DNA of 64,000 bases from Collybiopsis luxurians FD-317 M1 (GCA_000827265.1 KN834784.1:231719-295718), one strand, 5' to 3'; shown: positions 23,133-35,304, numbered from the stretch's first letter. Made by a program: numbers and translations. The notes: a model not told the origin generated them from the letters alone.

Positions 23133-25535
23133 ATGGCCTACGAAGGATTTTTCACGAATATCCGGGTCTATTGTACGTCTTTCATCTTCTATTAGTTCCG
23201 AGCTCAGTTTTACTGACGCGTATACCTCATAGGGCTGGCCTTTGTTGCATACTGGGGGTATGGATTAATTTCATCTGAACTGCCTCGAATAAATATATTG
23301 ACGGTTGGTTAGAATTGTTCTTTTCGGCTATGACACGTACGTTGGAACCTTGGTTGCTTTTCTTGACGTCGAAACTGACTCATTGCACAGCGGTATCGCA
23401 GGAGGTGTCGTTTCCCAAGAATCTTTCCAGAAGCATTTTGGGATGTGGCCGAATGGCCAGAAGGACGCTAAAAAAGTGAATGCTGTATCGTCCAATGTTG
23501 TGTCTGTCCTTCAAGCTGGGGCATTCTTTGGCGCCCTCGGAAGTGCACCTATATCTGGTACGAATCCCTTCATTGATCCGAGGTTATCTTTGTTTGACAC
23601 ATCCGATCTCTCTCTAGCCAAGATTGGGCGAAAGTGGACCCTTGTTGGTTTCACATTCATCTTTACCATTGGTGCAGTAAGTTCCAGCTCATCGTCTACG
23701 CTTTAGGGATACACTAACTACAATATTTGCTAGATTTTGACCACCATCGCCAATAGTCCTAGTAATGGTCTTGCGCTCATTTACGCAGGTCAGTCATTTG
23801 ATCAAGATTTTGTTCCGTTGCAAATAGCTTACTCTTACCGCAGGAAGAGTAATCTCAGGAATAGGAATCGGCGGTATCAGCGCTGTAGGTCAATTCTTTA
23901 TGTGGTCCGCTTCCTCCTTCATCCCAGTATTCGTGTTTAGGTATCCCCTTCCTTCGTCTCCGAGTGCTCTCCCAAGGAAGTCCGAGGTCGTATTACAGGT
24001 CTCTTCCAAATCATGGTTGCAACCGGTGTAATGCTTTCGTATTTCATCAATTGTCAGTTTTCTCCCTTTTACTCTACGACGTTTCTTACCCTTGACATAG
24101 TCGGCGTGAGCATCAACATTGTTGATGGCCCAAGAATATGGAGGATACCATTCGGTTTCCAGTTGGTACCAGCTGGTATAATGCTGCTAGGTCTATTCAC
24201 AGTAAAGGTAGGCTTCCGCTGCATCTGAAAATATGTCGCATTACTCAGTGATGACGTCTGACTCAGGAATCTCCTCGTTGGTTGGCTTCTGTGGGCAGAA
24301 ACGACCAAGCTCTCGCCAATCTTGCGTATCTGCGCAGGAGGCCAACTGATGACCACGAAATTTTGCACGAAATGGCAGAAATTGAGGCGGCCATTGAGGA
24401 GGAACGCCAGGCTAGGAAAGATCTAGGATGGAAGGAAGCGTTCTTTGGCAAAGGCAACTTTATTCGATTCGTGATTGCTTTCGTCATTTTCTTGCTCCAG
24501 CAATGGTGTGGGCAAAACTCTGTGGGGTCAGTTTTCATCAATATCATTCCCTGTCTGCGCCTCTGACATATCTTACTGGATGTCAGATATTACGCTCCTC
24601 AGATCTTCGCCTCCATCGGGTATACTGGGAACAAAAACTCGCTCCTGGCTTCTGGTGTATACGGCATTGTCAAGGTACGTTGCGTTACACCCGCGAGTCG
24701 GGGTGTGAGTTTGACCGACGTTTCTTCTGCATTTAGCTTGTCGCAACATCATTTTTCGTATTCTTCGGAGTGGAAACACTCGGACGTCGATACTCGCTGT
24801 TCATTTCGGCCCTGGGAATGGGTATCATGTTCTTCATCATTGGCGCCGTCATCAAAACGCATCCTCCCCCTGCTACTAGTGCTACTGTCAAGGTATCTGC
24901 GATTGCACCTGCAAGCCAAGGAATGGCGGCAATGCTTTATATCTTTGTCTGCTTCTATAGTATGGGATGGGGTACGTCTGCTGTCGCTGCTTCTACTCGT
25001 GTCATTGTTGGTAACATTGCGGTATAGGACCTCTTCCATGGATTTACGTCTCGGATATTTTCCCCACCAGAACAAGGCATTACGGTATTGCCGTTGCCAG
25101 CGCGTCCCAGTGGTTATGGAGTATGTTTTCTCCTACTTTGTTGATATGTTTTCACAAGCAGCATACTGACTGGCTTCCCCCTTCCTAGACTTTGTCGTAT
25201 CCCACCAGACTCTTGCCATTGAAACTAACCTTGGATATAAATTCTTCTTGATGTTCGGAACAGTCAATCTCTCGGCTCTCGCGGCCTTTTCTCTTCTTAT
25301 ACCCGAAACAAAAGGAAAGTCATTAGAAGAGATGGATATCATCTTCGGATCTGTTTCAGCAGAGCAGAGGAATGCCAACGTTGCTAGGATCGAGCATGGT
25401 CCGTATACACTTGTGTCTTGCTTTGAGGCTTCCCGTACTGACAACTCCTCCTTCTCCCTCTCTTTCTTAACAGCCCATGAAGTTCAAGAGTCCGGTTCAA
25501 CTCAAAGCCACGACTTGAGCGACACCAAGGTTTAA
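23133..25535 (+). CDS. MFS sugar/quinate-type proton symporter
   Basis: Plasma-membrane transporter of the major facilitator sugar family. Fifteen exons with GT-AG borders (23133-23172, 23233-23257, 23313-23336, 23391-23557, 23618-23676, 23734-23788, 23844-23884, 23941-24052, 24101-24207, 24267-24526, 24587-24674, 24737-24971, 25028-25120, 25189-25398, 25474-25535) sum to 1,578 nt, that is 525 aa in one frame. Signatures seen are LFGYDTGIAGGVVSQESF in TM1, KIGRKW between TM2 and TM3, RVISGIGIGGIS and SECSPKEVRG, KESPRWL, LQQWCGQNSVGYYAPQIF in TM7, and LIPETKGKSLEEMD after TM12. Twelve hydrophobic segments fit the family and the length is typical. QQWxGQN with IFPTRTRHYGIAVA resembles quinate or hexose permeases; the substrate cannot be decided. 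CGG palindromes lie upstream. No lesion seen. Confidence 0.93.
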
Positions 25536-26276
25536 TCCGACCTTTTTCGCTTGATTCGTTATCTTTTGAGGACCACGACGATGTTTGATAGTTAAAAACA
25601 TCGATGCATATCCTAGCATTTCCCCACAACATCGCTAGCATGTTTATTTTTACGACTGTGTGTGCTATCTTCATGTCTGTACTGTATAACTAGCTTTCTG
25701 TAAATGTTAGTTCCGCATTTAGCTCTACGACTTTTTTTTGGGTCGTTGTCGATTTAAGAATAAAACAAGACGTCACGCATGAATGCATGGGATTGATTAA
25801 ATCTTTAATTCCAAATTATTGATAAAAAGAGGAATCACAAGCCTTAACACGAGCATCAACTAGGGATTTCATTATGTACAAACAAGGCAAGAGCAAGCAA
25901 GTACAACAACAACAGTAGAGGTATCATACGTATCTGTCAAGCCACATCACAATACATCAACATCAACAACATCGTAAACACAATCGAGTCCATAATGTAA
26001 AAAAAAAAAATGCAGAGAAAAACAAGAAAAAAGTCATCCCAAGATCGAGAAAAACTCGTCTACTAATGGTTCAATCCCGTATTCGCCCGAGACTCTGACC
26101 CACCGATAAGACCAGAAGAGTAAAGAAGATAAGATCATGCATGCAGGAACATTCATCGAATCGCAGAGTCGCCTTTTTACCGCGCGGGGGTATAACGGTG
26201 CGAACGACTCATTTATTTGTCGACTGAATGAAGAAGCAAATGTTAGATTTCATTTCGTTGTAGGATGAAAGGCAAG
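25536..26276. other. Convergent 3' flanks of the transporter and lectin genes
   Basis: The 3' ends of the transporter (plus) and the lectin gene (minus) face each other here. The sequence is AT-rich with CAACAACAA-type runs (about 25,900-25,970), which is typical of untranslated DNA. No gene seen. Confidence 0.5.
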
Positions 26277-27125
26277 TCACGGACCTTGTTCGAAGGTCCA
26301 CGTCTGGTGAACTCCCGTCCTATAAGAAAGGAGACAGGTCAGTATACAGGTGGATTGGAAGAGGACGTCGGAGTTTAACAGGACCGATGGGTAGCGAATA
26401 GCGGCGAGGAAGTAACGGGACAGGGGGTGTAGAAGTAGAATGGATAAACTTACGTAGCCTGCCACAGAGTAATTGGGTCTCCTGCGACGGGGTTTCCAAA
26501 GTCCCAGAGGTCCCAGTTCTGTGCGGTATTGGGAATGTAGATTCTATTTGTACTCAAGTGTAAGGATTTCCTGTATGTATGGGATGGATAAGTCTAGGGA
26601 CGCACCGGTAGTTGCTCACGTTAACTGTGTCATGCCAAATATCCCAGTCCGTAGGGGTAGTCGACACTGTTAGGTTGGCACCGTTTGCGGCAGTTCCAGA
26701 GATACCCAAGTAGGATCCTGTAATGACGGACTGGAAGTTCCAGCTGTGGCCGGTCCAAAGGGTGGTCCATCGTTGATTTAAACCGTTGTTAGGGGTCCAA
26801 CCGGTCTACAAAAGAATATGTGAGCATATGCTACTTACTGAATCTAGCGAAAGAAAGTGTCGGAACTCACGACTAGATAAGTAGGTAAATGATTAATATT
26901 GAACGCGCTCCAAGACGGATACAAATTTCATCGAAACTCACTGGTAGTGTTATCTCCGGCAGACAAGTCCACTACTGTTCCAGCCTTGGCGTTGATAATA
27001 GTGAAAGTCCGCCCTGACTGGATCAACTCTTCTGCACGAGGGACCACAGCTCTGGGGGTCACCGCAGCGAGAGCGGATACCGTTAACGTGAACAAAAAGA
27101 ACAAGAGTTTCGTGAGGTGCATCAT
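26277..27125 (-). CDS. Secreted ricin-B-fold (beta-trefoil) lectin-like protein
   Basis: Predicted secreted carbohydrate-binding protein of 172 aa. The N-terminus MMHLTKLLFFLFTLTVSALA is a clear signal peptide. The mature part has beta-trefoil hallmarks: GRTFTIINAKAGTVVDLSAG, then GLNQRWTTL, GSYLGISGTAANGANLTVS, DWDIWHD, and WDLWDFGNPVAG with VHQTWTFEQGP at the end. Exons are 26942-27125, 26871-26872, 26606-26805, 26454-26543 and 26277-26319, summing to 519 nt. The second exon is only 2 nt (TC) and is needed to keep the frame; with it the joint reads DNTTITGW, as expected for the fold. A 5'-UTR intron (27138-27227) and a TATA box lie upstream. The ligand is unknown. Start chosen at the first of two adjacent ATGs after the UTR intron. 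Confidence 0.85.
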
Positions 27126-27137
27126 TTGCAGTAGCGT

Positions 27138-27227
27138 CTGCAAACGAACATGTATTAGACGATGCCGCAACAAGACGACGGGGTAGAAGCGGGTAAGGGT
27201 AACGAAAACGATGTACGAATGACTTAC
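27138..27227 (-). other. 5'-UTR intron of the lectin gene
   Basis: GTAAGT donor at 27227, TCTAAT-type branch site and TTTGCAG acceptor at 27138, ending 12 bases before the first ATG. Inferred from splice signals alone. Confidence 0.55.
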
Positions 27228-27284
27228 GAGCGGGGGATTGGCTACGAAAGCGAACTAGGGAGAAAGAATAAACGAACAAGGAGC

Positions 27285-27292
27285 CTTTATAT
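27285..27292 (-). promoter_or_regulatory. TATA box of the lectin gene
   Basis: GATATAAAGG on the minus strand, 160 bp before the start codon and about 60 bp before the putative 5'-UTR intron. This fits a strongly expressed secreted-protein gene. Confidence 0.5.
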
Positions 27293-28270
27293 CCCCCGGT
27301 CTAAGGCCTAACGTCTTGCTCGGAGTATGTCAATATTAGCCTCGTTGACGTCAGGCCTTTCCTTTATGTACGTCGGTGGCATGTATGCTTCGTTTTTTTC
27401 GCTGCATCTAGAACATTAAATTAAAATTTCCGTGAGATCAGTGCCTCATGGAGCCGAATTATGATATTTTGCACCCTGAGCCCTTCTGCATCCTCGTGTC
27501 GTAAATGATAATGCTCACGATCCCCTTCCTCCTCTCCTCACCTGCAAGAACGTCATAACCCACCCCCAAGCAAAGGACTGCTAAATCCGCAACCAGAGCT
27601 GGGCAGAGGGTGGAGCGGGGCCTAAAATTCATGTCCATGCGAATACACATCAATGTCGATTTGTTTCGAACCGAATCGCTCCCGACGATTCCCATCAAAA
27701 GATACGAAGATGAACAACAAGATAAATTACGCTGCTGATATTTGTGCGCTGGGCACGTTCCTGAGGAGCGATATCGATACACGACGGCATTGAAACAACT
27801 GAGGAAAGGTAATACCTGGAAATACCCTCATTGCAGCGGTCTAGAGGCGATACATACCTGCAGTTGGAGCGCGACAAAACGAGTACTTACGTCATTCGAC
27901 CTGCGTCCAGCATACATTCTGGAGAATATGAGAATGGACCGCAGCTGTCGAATACGTCTCGCGTCGCCGCCTATCCCCACTCTATGTGCGCCGGTTAGAA
28001 AAGCTGTTCGGTCTGAGCAATAGTGACTGGCTTTGAGCAATGACAATTCCAAGCTAGTGTGCATTTTTCCTGTCGATGATACAGCTATCTAGTCGCCTCG
28101 AAACTCATTGTTTGTTGTTTTAGCCGCTCGGCAAAAAAAGCTTTAAATAGATCGGTATATGCAAATTGTAGACATGCGTAGTGTAGGTATCAGTCTCGCC
28201 ACATCTGAATGAAGTATGGTGGAAAAATCCATACATCGAGTAGCACCGGTTTTCGTTCAGGAGGTTGGGA
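27293..28270. other. Intergenic, no gene seen
   Basis: Open frames of up to 107 codons overlap one another on both strands without splice or domain support. I see no gene here. Confidence 0.4.
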
Positions 28271-29175
28271 TTAAAGTAAAGCAAATCCGAGCACGAATCC
28301 GAACACTCCCATCGCAGCCGAAGCCCCAGCGGAGAGAGCTCCATTTCCGCTAAGACCTTTCAGTCCATTTCCACTGCCGCTTCCAGAGTTGGAGCCGGAA
28401 GAGCTGGAGCTGCCCGACGTTTCGCTGGAGCCAGCTGCGTTAGCGGTGGCGGTTGAGCCTGATCCTGTGAGTCCAAGGCCTGATCCGGAGGAAGAGGTAA
28501 ACGTGGTGCCAGAGGATCCAGAAGATCCCTTTGTGGCAGAGCCGGATGCGGAGACTGTTATACTTGAGAAACCTGCTTCACCGGCACATTCTTGGTTGAT
28601 AGCTAAGCAACGACGATGATTTCTGAGTACTAAATCGGCAAGGAAGGAGATATGCAACTCACAATCAACAGCGGATTGGGCTTCGGAAACGACAGTGGAG
28701 TCCGACGAATCGAGCGAGACGGCACAGTTGATGCAGGACTCGATGCTATTTGTGACAGTGGAACCACAGAGACACTCTAGTGTTGAACATCCCTGAAGGA
28801 ACAAGCAGGAACGTCAATATTATTCAGACATGGAGCAAATATATTTAAACTCACGTTCAAAGCATTTGTCATAGCGTTGCACTGGGTACTGCACTAGAAA
28901 TCGGAGAGGGAGTCGCGATTGTCAGTTTATGTGCTCGCGAAAGATCATGAAAATGGATCCAACCTGCGAAGGGAAGGATGGTAAACCTGAGGAGGAGCTC
29001 TGTCTAGCGCTCAAAACGGAGCGTGCTTGAAGCAAAGCATCGAGTTGAGAGGCAGAAACTAAATGCTCGAAAATGAATCGTCAGGAAAGTTGTTGCTCGG
29101 AGAAAAAGATAGAAGCGTACCTTGGGAAGCCAAAACGCAGGCAGCAACAAGGAAAGTCGAAGAAGTCAGCTTCAT
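28271..29175 (-). CDS. Serine/glycine-rich eight-cysteine GPI-type cell-surface protein (A)
   Basis: About 215 aa in five exons. The signal peptide is MKLTSSTFLVAACVLASQ (exon 29121-29175, donor GTACGC). A short Gln-rich stretch is followed by an eight-cysteine domain: CSTQC, GCSTLECLC, SCINC and a last QEC. After that comes a long low-complexity Ser/Gly/Thr tail and a hydrophobic C-terminus (AAMGVFGFVLGFALL), as expected for GPI-anchor addition. The cysteine layout is reminiscent of CFEM-type surface proteins, but the spacing is not the textbook one. It is probably a wall or membrane-anchored protein; its role is unknown. A paralogue lies just upstream on the same strand (30119-31028) with the same cysteine order. 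Confidence 0.75.
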
Positions 29176-30118
29176 GATTATTTGATTCTAGCGTTGTAGA
29201 AAGGAAAAGAGTGTTTGGAATCTGACTCCGGTTTTCAAATCGATAAAGTGAAGAGGGGAGGGGGTAAGAAGAATGGAAGAGATCAACAGAACCAGTCAAA
29301 TTTAAGGACGGTGCGGTAGGGGTCCACCGAGGGCCACCCCTAAACATGCTCGAGCAGAAGTAAATTGGAAAGGGATGAATTTTTCACTTGTTGTGACATG
29401 TACAGGCGAGCGACGTCAAGACTTGTCAAACTACAAAACGCGTCTCTTTGTATGTATGAGACCTAATCAGGGTTGATCCAGTTCTTGGCGGAAGGTAAAT
29501 TTTCAATTGTAGCAAGAGATACCTGGATTCTGAGTGACTGAAACTCTGTGTCAGAGAGAAATCTTACCCTGAAGGCTCCTGGTTACTTAACTCGAAAGAA
29601 GAGATGGATCTACATAGGTCTATGATTGGTCTGGAACTCAGTCAGTACTATGTACATAGTTCGAATCGAAGGAATACCGACAACTTCGGCACGAGGATTT
29701 TCTATGATCTTGTCATATTATGCCTTGGCGATCTACGTTGAGCGCTGATCGAAACAGGTGAAAATGTTATGGGAGAATTTAGCGTAGTTCAAGTGTCATA
29801 AGAGCAGAGCTTGCCTAGGAGGTGGCAGGAACAAAGGAAGAGGTAAATCGGTCAAAGCTGGTTCTACCAGATTGCGCAGCAGCGCCCGGAAGTCGTGTGG
29901 AGGATTTGCGTTTATGCCGTTCGAAATGAGTCCGTTCCGTTAGGACTGACCCTAAAATGGCGATCATATTGACTCGGCCTCCATTCGCCTTCTCTTCACG
30001 CACGACACGGCAGGAGTTTAACAAAGTCTAGTACATAACGATAGATAGAAAGTTCAATTGTTGTGGAGTATTTCGTAAACAACATTCATAACGTTATTCA
30101 ATCGACGAAACACGGGTT
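29176..30118. other. Spacer between the paralogous surface-protein genes
   Basis: Promoter region of gene A and 3' flank of gene B. No coding exon is supported. Confidence 0.4.
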
Positions 30119-31028
30119 TTAAGTGATACACGAAACGAACATCCCAACTGCCAAGCTCCCAATAACACTGGCTTTGACCAAGGGACTTTTGTCAGTGAGC
30201 CCCGCGCTCGTACTGGAGGCAGCGGGAGACGTCGCAGCTGTGGAATTTGAGGAAGACGCCGGCGTAGAACTGCCAGCCTGAGAGGAAGTTGACGCGCCGA
30301 CTGAGCTCGGCAAAGAGATCCCGCCACTGGTGACTGATGATGCGAATGATGAAGAAGTGTTATGTGCCGGAATAGAAACAGGACCAGGAGCAGTGAGTGA
30401 ATGACTGGGTACCGAAGAAGATTGCTCCACACCTGTCCCTACGTTTGGAATCGTACCGGTCAGCAATCCAACTGAACCTGTAAATCCAGCGGCAGTTTCG
30501 ATCGGAACGGAGATCCCGGAATTATCGCACAACGTAGCAAATTCTACAAGAGATTTTTTGTCAAGTTCGAGGAAAGACTCAGATTGACATGGAGAACGCA
30601 CGCTCGAGAATATTCTGCGCCGCGTTTACGACCGTCTGGTTAGGTTTGACGGCTGCTGTACAGTCAACACAGGATTTCAACGCGGCTTCGTTTGCCGAAG
30701 TACATAGACATTCTGGGGTAGAGCAGTTCTATCTCGGAAGAAGTGAAGGAAAAATAAGCGCAATGACTGTGAGCGGTGGTATGGAAATCTTGCTCACGCC
30801 GATCGTGTTCTGAATATCATTACAGGTATTATTACAGCTTGTCGGGATCGTGGCAAAAGTTGCTAAATCCCGAAAAGCAGACAATGGGAGACTTTCCGAT
30901 GCGTTGACTGCAATTAAACGAATCAGCGCTCGAACGGCCGCAAGGTGAGAAAATCTCAACGCACCAACACTGGTTCCCAGGATACGAAAGATGAACAGGA
31001 AGCTTCCCGCAACCAATAGACGCAACAT
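30119..31028 (-). CDS. Serine/threonine-rich eight-cysteine GPI-type cell-surface protein (B)
   Basis: About 240 aa, four exons. The signal peptide is MLRLLVAGSFLFIFRILG. An intron GTGCGT...TTGCAG follows, then an eight-cysteine domain: SCNNTC, NCSTPECLC, SCVDC and TLCDNSG. Next comes a Ser/Thr/Pro-rich tail that should be heavily O-glycosylated, and a hydrophobic end (VIGSLAVGMFVSC) suited to GPI anchoring. CSTPECLC parallels CSTLECLC of gene A, and both share exon breaks before the CST motif and after the SCxxC block. They therefore look like diverged tandem duplicates. Function unknown. Confidence 0.72.
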
Positions 31029-32189
31029 TTCTTAAATTGCTTTGCGACGGTTCGGTATTCGACGAACGAGTTGCAGACTGTACGTCTGGGAAGGGAGACA
31101 AGAAGAGGGAATGAAGAGCAGCCGGTTTGTAGACTATATTACCTGGGACAGATCATGGAAACATCAGATGAGCGATGGATAGCTGACAGAAAGCTCGCAG
31201 AAAACTTTATGGTGAGAGAATGTCAGCTGAAATGTAACTTGAACGCGGATCTCCAGGATATCAATTATTCGAGTGCACTGTGATGATTCGTGGAGTATCG
31301 CCGGTCATTATAGAAGAAGGCGACTAGATGTTCGAAGGCGTTTCAGCGAGCAGTAGTTTCTGCCCAAGTACGACAGACGATGGCGTTTGATATCACGTCG
31401 CCTGACTTAAGGCACCCTTTATTTGCGTGGTGAGATGGCAAGGAAGCTGAACAAAGTGCCGCAAGGTCGCCAGTTCTGATATTGGTCGCAACAGACATTT
31501 AGTGATAAACTGAGGATCCAGTGGTAAAGAGGATCCTACCGAGGAGATAAACGGCAGTTGGATAGCAGTCCTCGGCTTGTCCAACTGGCACCGATTCAAG
31601 ACAATTAAGGGTGTGGGCCAAAAAAATTAAGCGCGCGCCAATCACCGGCTTTCCGGCAATCCGGAACCTCCAATCAGCTACCCAGAATGCAAGCACAGAC
31701 TAAGTATGCAGCGATAAAATCTTTCCGTCGAAGGAGGAAGGAGAGCAGGAGGAGCGGGATCAAGTGTCCACGAGATTCGAGAGTATAGAAAGTCAGAGAC
31801 TGTAATGAGGCTTTGGATAACCTAGATGATGGTTATATTCGAGTTGGCATACAAATTCACAATCAGTCGAACGAACGGATAAGCACTGCAGTTATTCCAT
31901 AAGTCTAGATGAAAGATACAACAATCGTGTAGTTCTTGAGAAATCGCATTCTCTGTGCGCTACATCTTCATCTTGAATGCTGTGAATCGATCCGGAGACT
32001 TCAAGAGGGCGTCACGGAATGATAATTCAGACTGGTCATTGTATACTTCCGAGGCCAAACCCTGCTTCATAATACTACTGAAAGTGCATGCTACATACAG
32101 TACATATTTCCCTGCAAAAAAAATGAACGACTATATGCGCTTCGGAAAGAAATCGACCAATGAGGGCTGATGCGCCGACAGGTGAGAAT
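31029..32189. other. Intergenic, no gene seen
   Basis: Open frames near 31,393-31,696 and 31,955-32,170 have no motif or splice support. Confidence 0.4.
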
Positions 32190-32675
32190 AACGTTGAAAA
32201 ATAATCTACCCCACCAGAATAGAATTTTTCTCGGATCAGGCTAAGAATCAATATCCAGAGTTGTATGCAGCCCGTCGTCCGGCTCTAAAGTAGATCGAAA
32301 GCAAGGCCATGGAGTTGTTGGCGTTGTATTTATTGAAACAGTGGGGAGTGTCCCATTGTCACGGTTATTCGATGAACTCTCTGCCACTCTGCGGAGATCT
32401 CAAGCCCAGGAAATGGTGAGATTGTATACGGAATTCCAAAGCCAGTCGAATCACCATTCATTGATGTACGAGGAGATTCTAAGTTTGGACTCGTTCTTTG
32501 GTAATTCTAAACCGGCTCTAGAGTATCAGGTACGATTTTCACGTTCACGCCAGATGAAGGATTGCGGGTGGATGTAAGGGTTACCCATCATTACTGTCTT
32601 CTGCATCGCTCCCAGTCACCGCATAGCATATATTTCTACCCTTTTCTACCTGCACAGCTCAAGTTTCCGTATTGA
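32190..32675 (+). pseudogene. Relic of a conserved fungal protein gene
   Basis: A protein-like path crosses three frames: DQAKNQYPELYAARRPALK, an in-frame TAG, then GHGVVGVVFIETVGSVPL and RLFDELSATLRRSQAQEMV, and SLDSFFGNSKPALEYQVR. A 1-nt shift follows, then FTFTPDEGLRVDVRVTHHY and LPAQLKFPY before a stop. The pieces follow one another without overlap, which is the mark of a decayed gene rather than chance frames. I do not know the family's function. Only the 3' part of the gene is present. Confidence 0.5.
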
Positions 32676-33143
32676 GTACTTCAGTAGGTGTTCGTAAATG
32701 TGCCTCGTCGAATCGACGCCAGTTATTCCATAGTTCCTCCAGTGTGCCTTGGGGTGTAGTATACACACATCACTTCAATCGTCGCTGTTACAGACGACGC
32801 TATGTTAGCTGTCTTATCAGAGGGCCTTACCAACTTCCTGACTCCACGGCTGAGTAGACATCACATTTATCTTAAGTAAAGTAAGCTCCAAGTAAGGTCA
32901 ACATTCCACTGCCCATATTACTCTAGTACACACCACATACATCGTCTCCCGTAAGCAGAACACGATACACACCAACGATCATTGCTGATGTGTGTATATG
33001 ATATTATTATGGCACAATGCACACTGCAATCCTTTAGGGGGATCGAGCTGGATTTTTGTGTCTGAATCATTCTGCAACACACGAAAGCTGAAATTTTCAT
33101 TTCTGCACTCGTCCTTTCTCCTCCTGTACATTTCAGCTCTTAG
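32676..33143. other. Intergenic, no gene seen
   Basis: Lies between the dead gene on the plus strand and the end of the 7-TM gene on the minus strand. Nothing recognised. Confidence 0.4.
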
Positions 33144-34609
33144 TCATCGCCATTTATTAGGGATTGGATTCAGCGGAAATGATTGCGTCACTTCTTGGCT
33201 TGTATCTTCTTGCGGAAAACTTGCACTGTTTCCGAAAGAGTCATTCTCTGGGTCTCCTGTGTTCGCAGCGACAGAATAGTAAGATGTAGTGTCTGCATCT
33301 ATCCCGATGTAAACGACTATCAATGTGGATGCAATACCCTGAGAATAAGCAATGGGCAGCGATGAGCATCGACGGTCCAAAAATTCAGAGTAAATGAAAA
33401 TACTTGCAATGATCTGGGTTAAAAGACACGGGGAGAAAGGTGATGTCTGAATAGCACGCCCGCCCGTTGCATATGGAATAGATGTTGAAAATACGCCTAG
33501 GTAAAGAAATGCGGAAATCGTACTGTAGAGTGGTAAATCACTACCGTGAAAATCATCATAAATGTAACGGCTACGAACACTGGCCAGAGAAGACTCCGAG
33601 TTGCGGTAGGGCTAGCTTGTCCAGTGAACATGCGTTTAGCTCGGCGATTCAGCCACCAAACTCGTCCCACTGAAGAGAAGTGTCACTTCAACAAATATAC
33701 TTTTACTCGGAGTCAGAAATCAATACCTATCAAGCAAGTTAAGAGGACATTTTGAGCAAGTGTAACTAAGGTATAGGCGAGGTAGGCGAGGTAGATCTCG
33801 TCCACATCCAACTTTATCACTGTCAAGTATATCCAGAATGCTAGAGAGATATCAAGATTAAAGCAAGTCAGCCACTGAAGTTAGAAGGACTCTTGCGTAC
33901 CCAAGATGACCACCACAGTCAGAGCAGGAATGACGACGACTCGCTTTTTCAAGTTCCATAGATGATAACATCGATGTGTCTGGAGGCACAATTTCAGTGA
34001 CTTTGTATTAACCAAGTTAAGTCTTGTGAAGGTGCACCAGCATAATATCAGACAGCAACCTGTACAGGAAAACCCATCAAATTTAGAAAGGAAAATTTCA
34101 TCTAAAATTTGAATGAGTAACGTATGACTGACCCAGTAGCGATAAATACATGATCAAGTGCGAGTCGGAGTTTGTCTGCGTCTGGGCCAGAAAGACCAGG
34201 ACCGGGTAATGGATTCAAAGGTGCCAAACACCTCTGAGCTATTTCGAGCGCAATGGAAGTGCTGGCTAGCAAGAAGAAAAGAACAGTTGCAATGACATAT
34301 AACTTTCCAGGTAAAAATCGTCGTCGAAAAATGTATACACTCAGTCCGAAAAATACAGCGAAGATGCCTGAGGTGGCGTGCTTGTCAACATGGAATGAAC
34401 CCCGAGAGATAACATGGAAATAATAACCATAAAACATGACTTCAAGCTGAAGGTGTTAAATCAGAGGTTATACTGTACAGGACCTGAATGATGTGGTCAC
34501 TTACTGCAATTGGTACAATGATTTGAGTTGTCACAGTGTATGAAGCAGACTCTACAGATAGACACAAAGATTCCGCAAGGCAGATAGGGTCTTGAACCTG
34601 ACCGGACAT
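33144..34609 (-). CDS. Fungal seven-transmembrane protein of unknown function
   Basis: Multi-exon gene encoding a membrane protein of roughly 330 aa, of a type very common in Agaricomycetes. Exons read MSGQVQDPICLAESLC, then MFYGYYFHVIS, LSVYIFRRRFLPGKLYVIAT and FFLLASTSIALEIAQRC. Next come HRCYHLWNLKKRVVVIP, VVILAFWIYLTVIKLD and NVLLTCLI-VGRVWWLNRRAKR. The end reads SLPIAYSQGIASTLIVVYIG with a polar tail to NPIPNKWR. The RCYxxW and GRxWWxxRxA loop motifs and the QGIAxTLIVVxxG last helix are typical of this uncharacterised family. It may be a receptor or sensor, but that is only inference. Start chosen at the ATG preceding GQVQDP. Confidence 0.78.
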
Positions 34610-34649
34610 GGTAGCGCAAGTAGCAATCAACACAGGGAATCGGGATAAT

Positions 34650-34834
34650 GGCACAAGTGGGGCTCGCGGTGTCGTACGCGGATTGGTCGAGGTTCAATTT
34701 TTAATTTTGATCCGAGGCCTGGCATCTATGATTATTAATTATCGGAGTTTGCCATTGAAACTGGTGGTATGTTTGACGCCTAACCACCAGTTTCATCGGC
34801 AAACTGCGAAATTACGTGTGGTAGCGGTATAACC
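34650..34834 (+). repeat. Hairpin-bearing repeat, left copy (inverted partner at 43.4 kb)
   Basis: Contains GATTGGTCGAGGTTCAATTT, GATCCGAGGCCTGGC, then a hairpin with arms GAAACTGGTGGT and ACCACCAGTTTC, then TGTGGTAGCGGTAT. The same order occurs in reverse complement at 43414-43605. This copy keeps its CpGs. It sits at the exact switch from CpG-normal to CpG-poor DNA. Confidence 0.75.
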
Positions 34835-35304
34835 ACCAGATTCGTCGCAGACTTACATTACAAGTACTTTAGTCAATAATAAAGCTTAGAAGTCAGACCG
34901 GATGTAGATTGTGAGGGTAAATTGAGATTCTAATAATCATCTCTGTTAATACTATCCCAAGTAAATAATCAGCTTTCGAATAACATATTGAAGTCTATAT
35001 CCCCCTCATCTATGTTGCCACTGCCATCCCCAATGATTTCCGTGTTCCAGAAATTAAATGGAACAATGATAATCCCCCGATCATATTTGTCAAGAAGGAC
35101 ACAAGATCAGCCCATTTTGCCTCCCAGTTCAATGGTACCAGATCAGGCCAAGCCCAAGCACAGTTAAGGAGGGCGCGATGTTTGTGAAAGGTCGAGGCAG
35201 TGAACTTTGGAGCAGATGGAAAACTTTGCATAAACTGACTTTCCTGGCTAGGCAGTGCATTTGAGCCCTGGACAGCCTCATTGGCCTGTGTCATTTGGAA
35301 GATA

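Noticed and set aside
22829..23278. 149-codon plus-strand frame
   Set aside because: Overlaps the promoter and first exons of the transporter in another frame.
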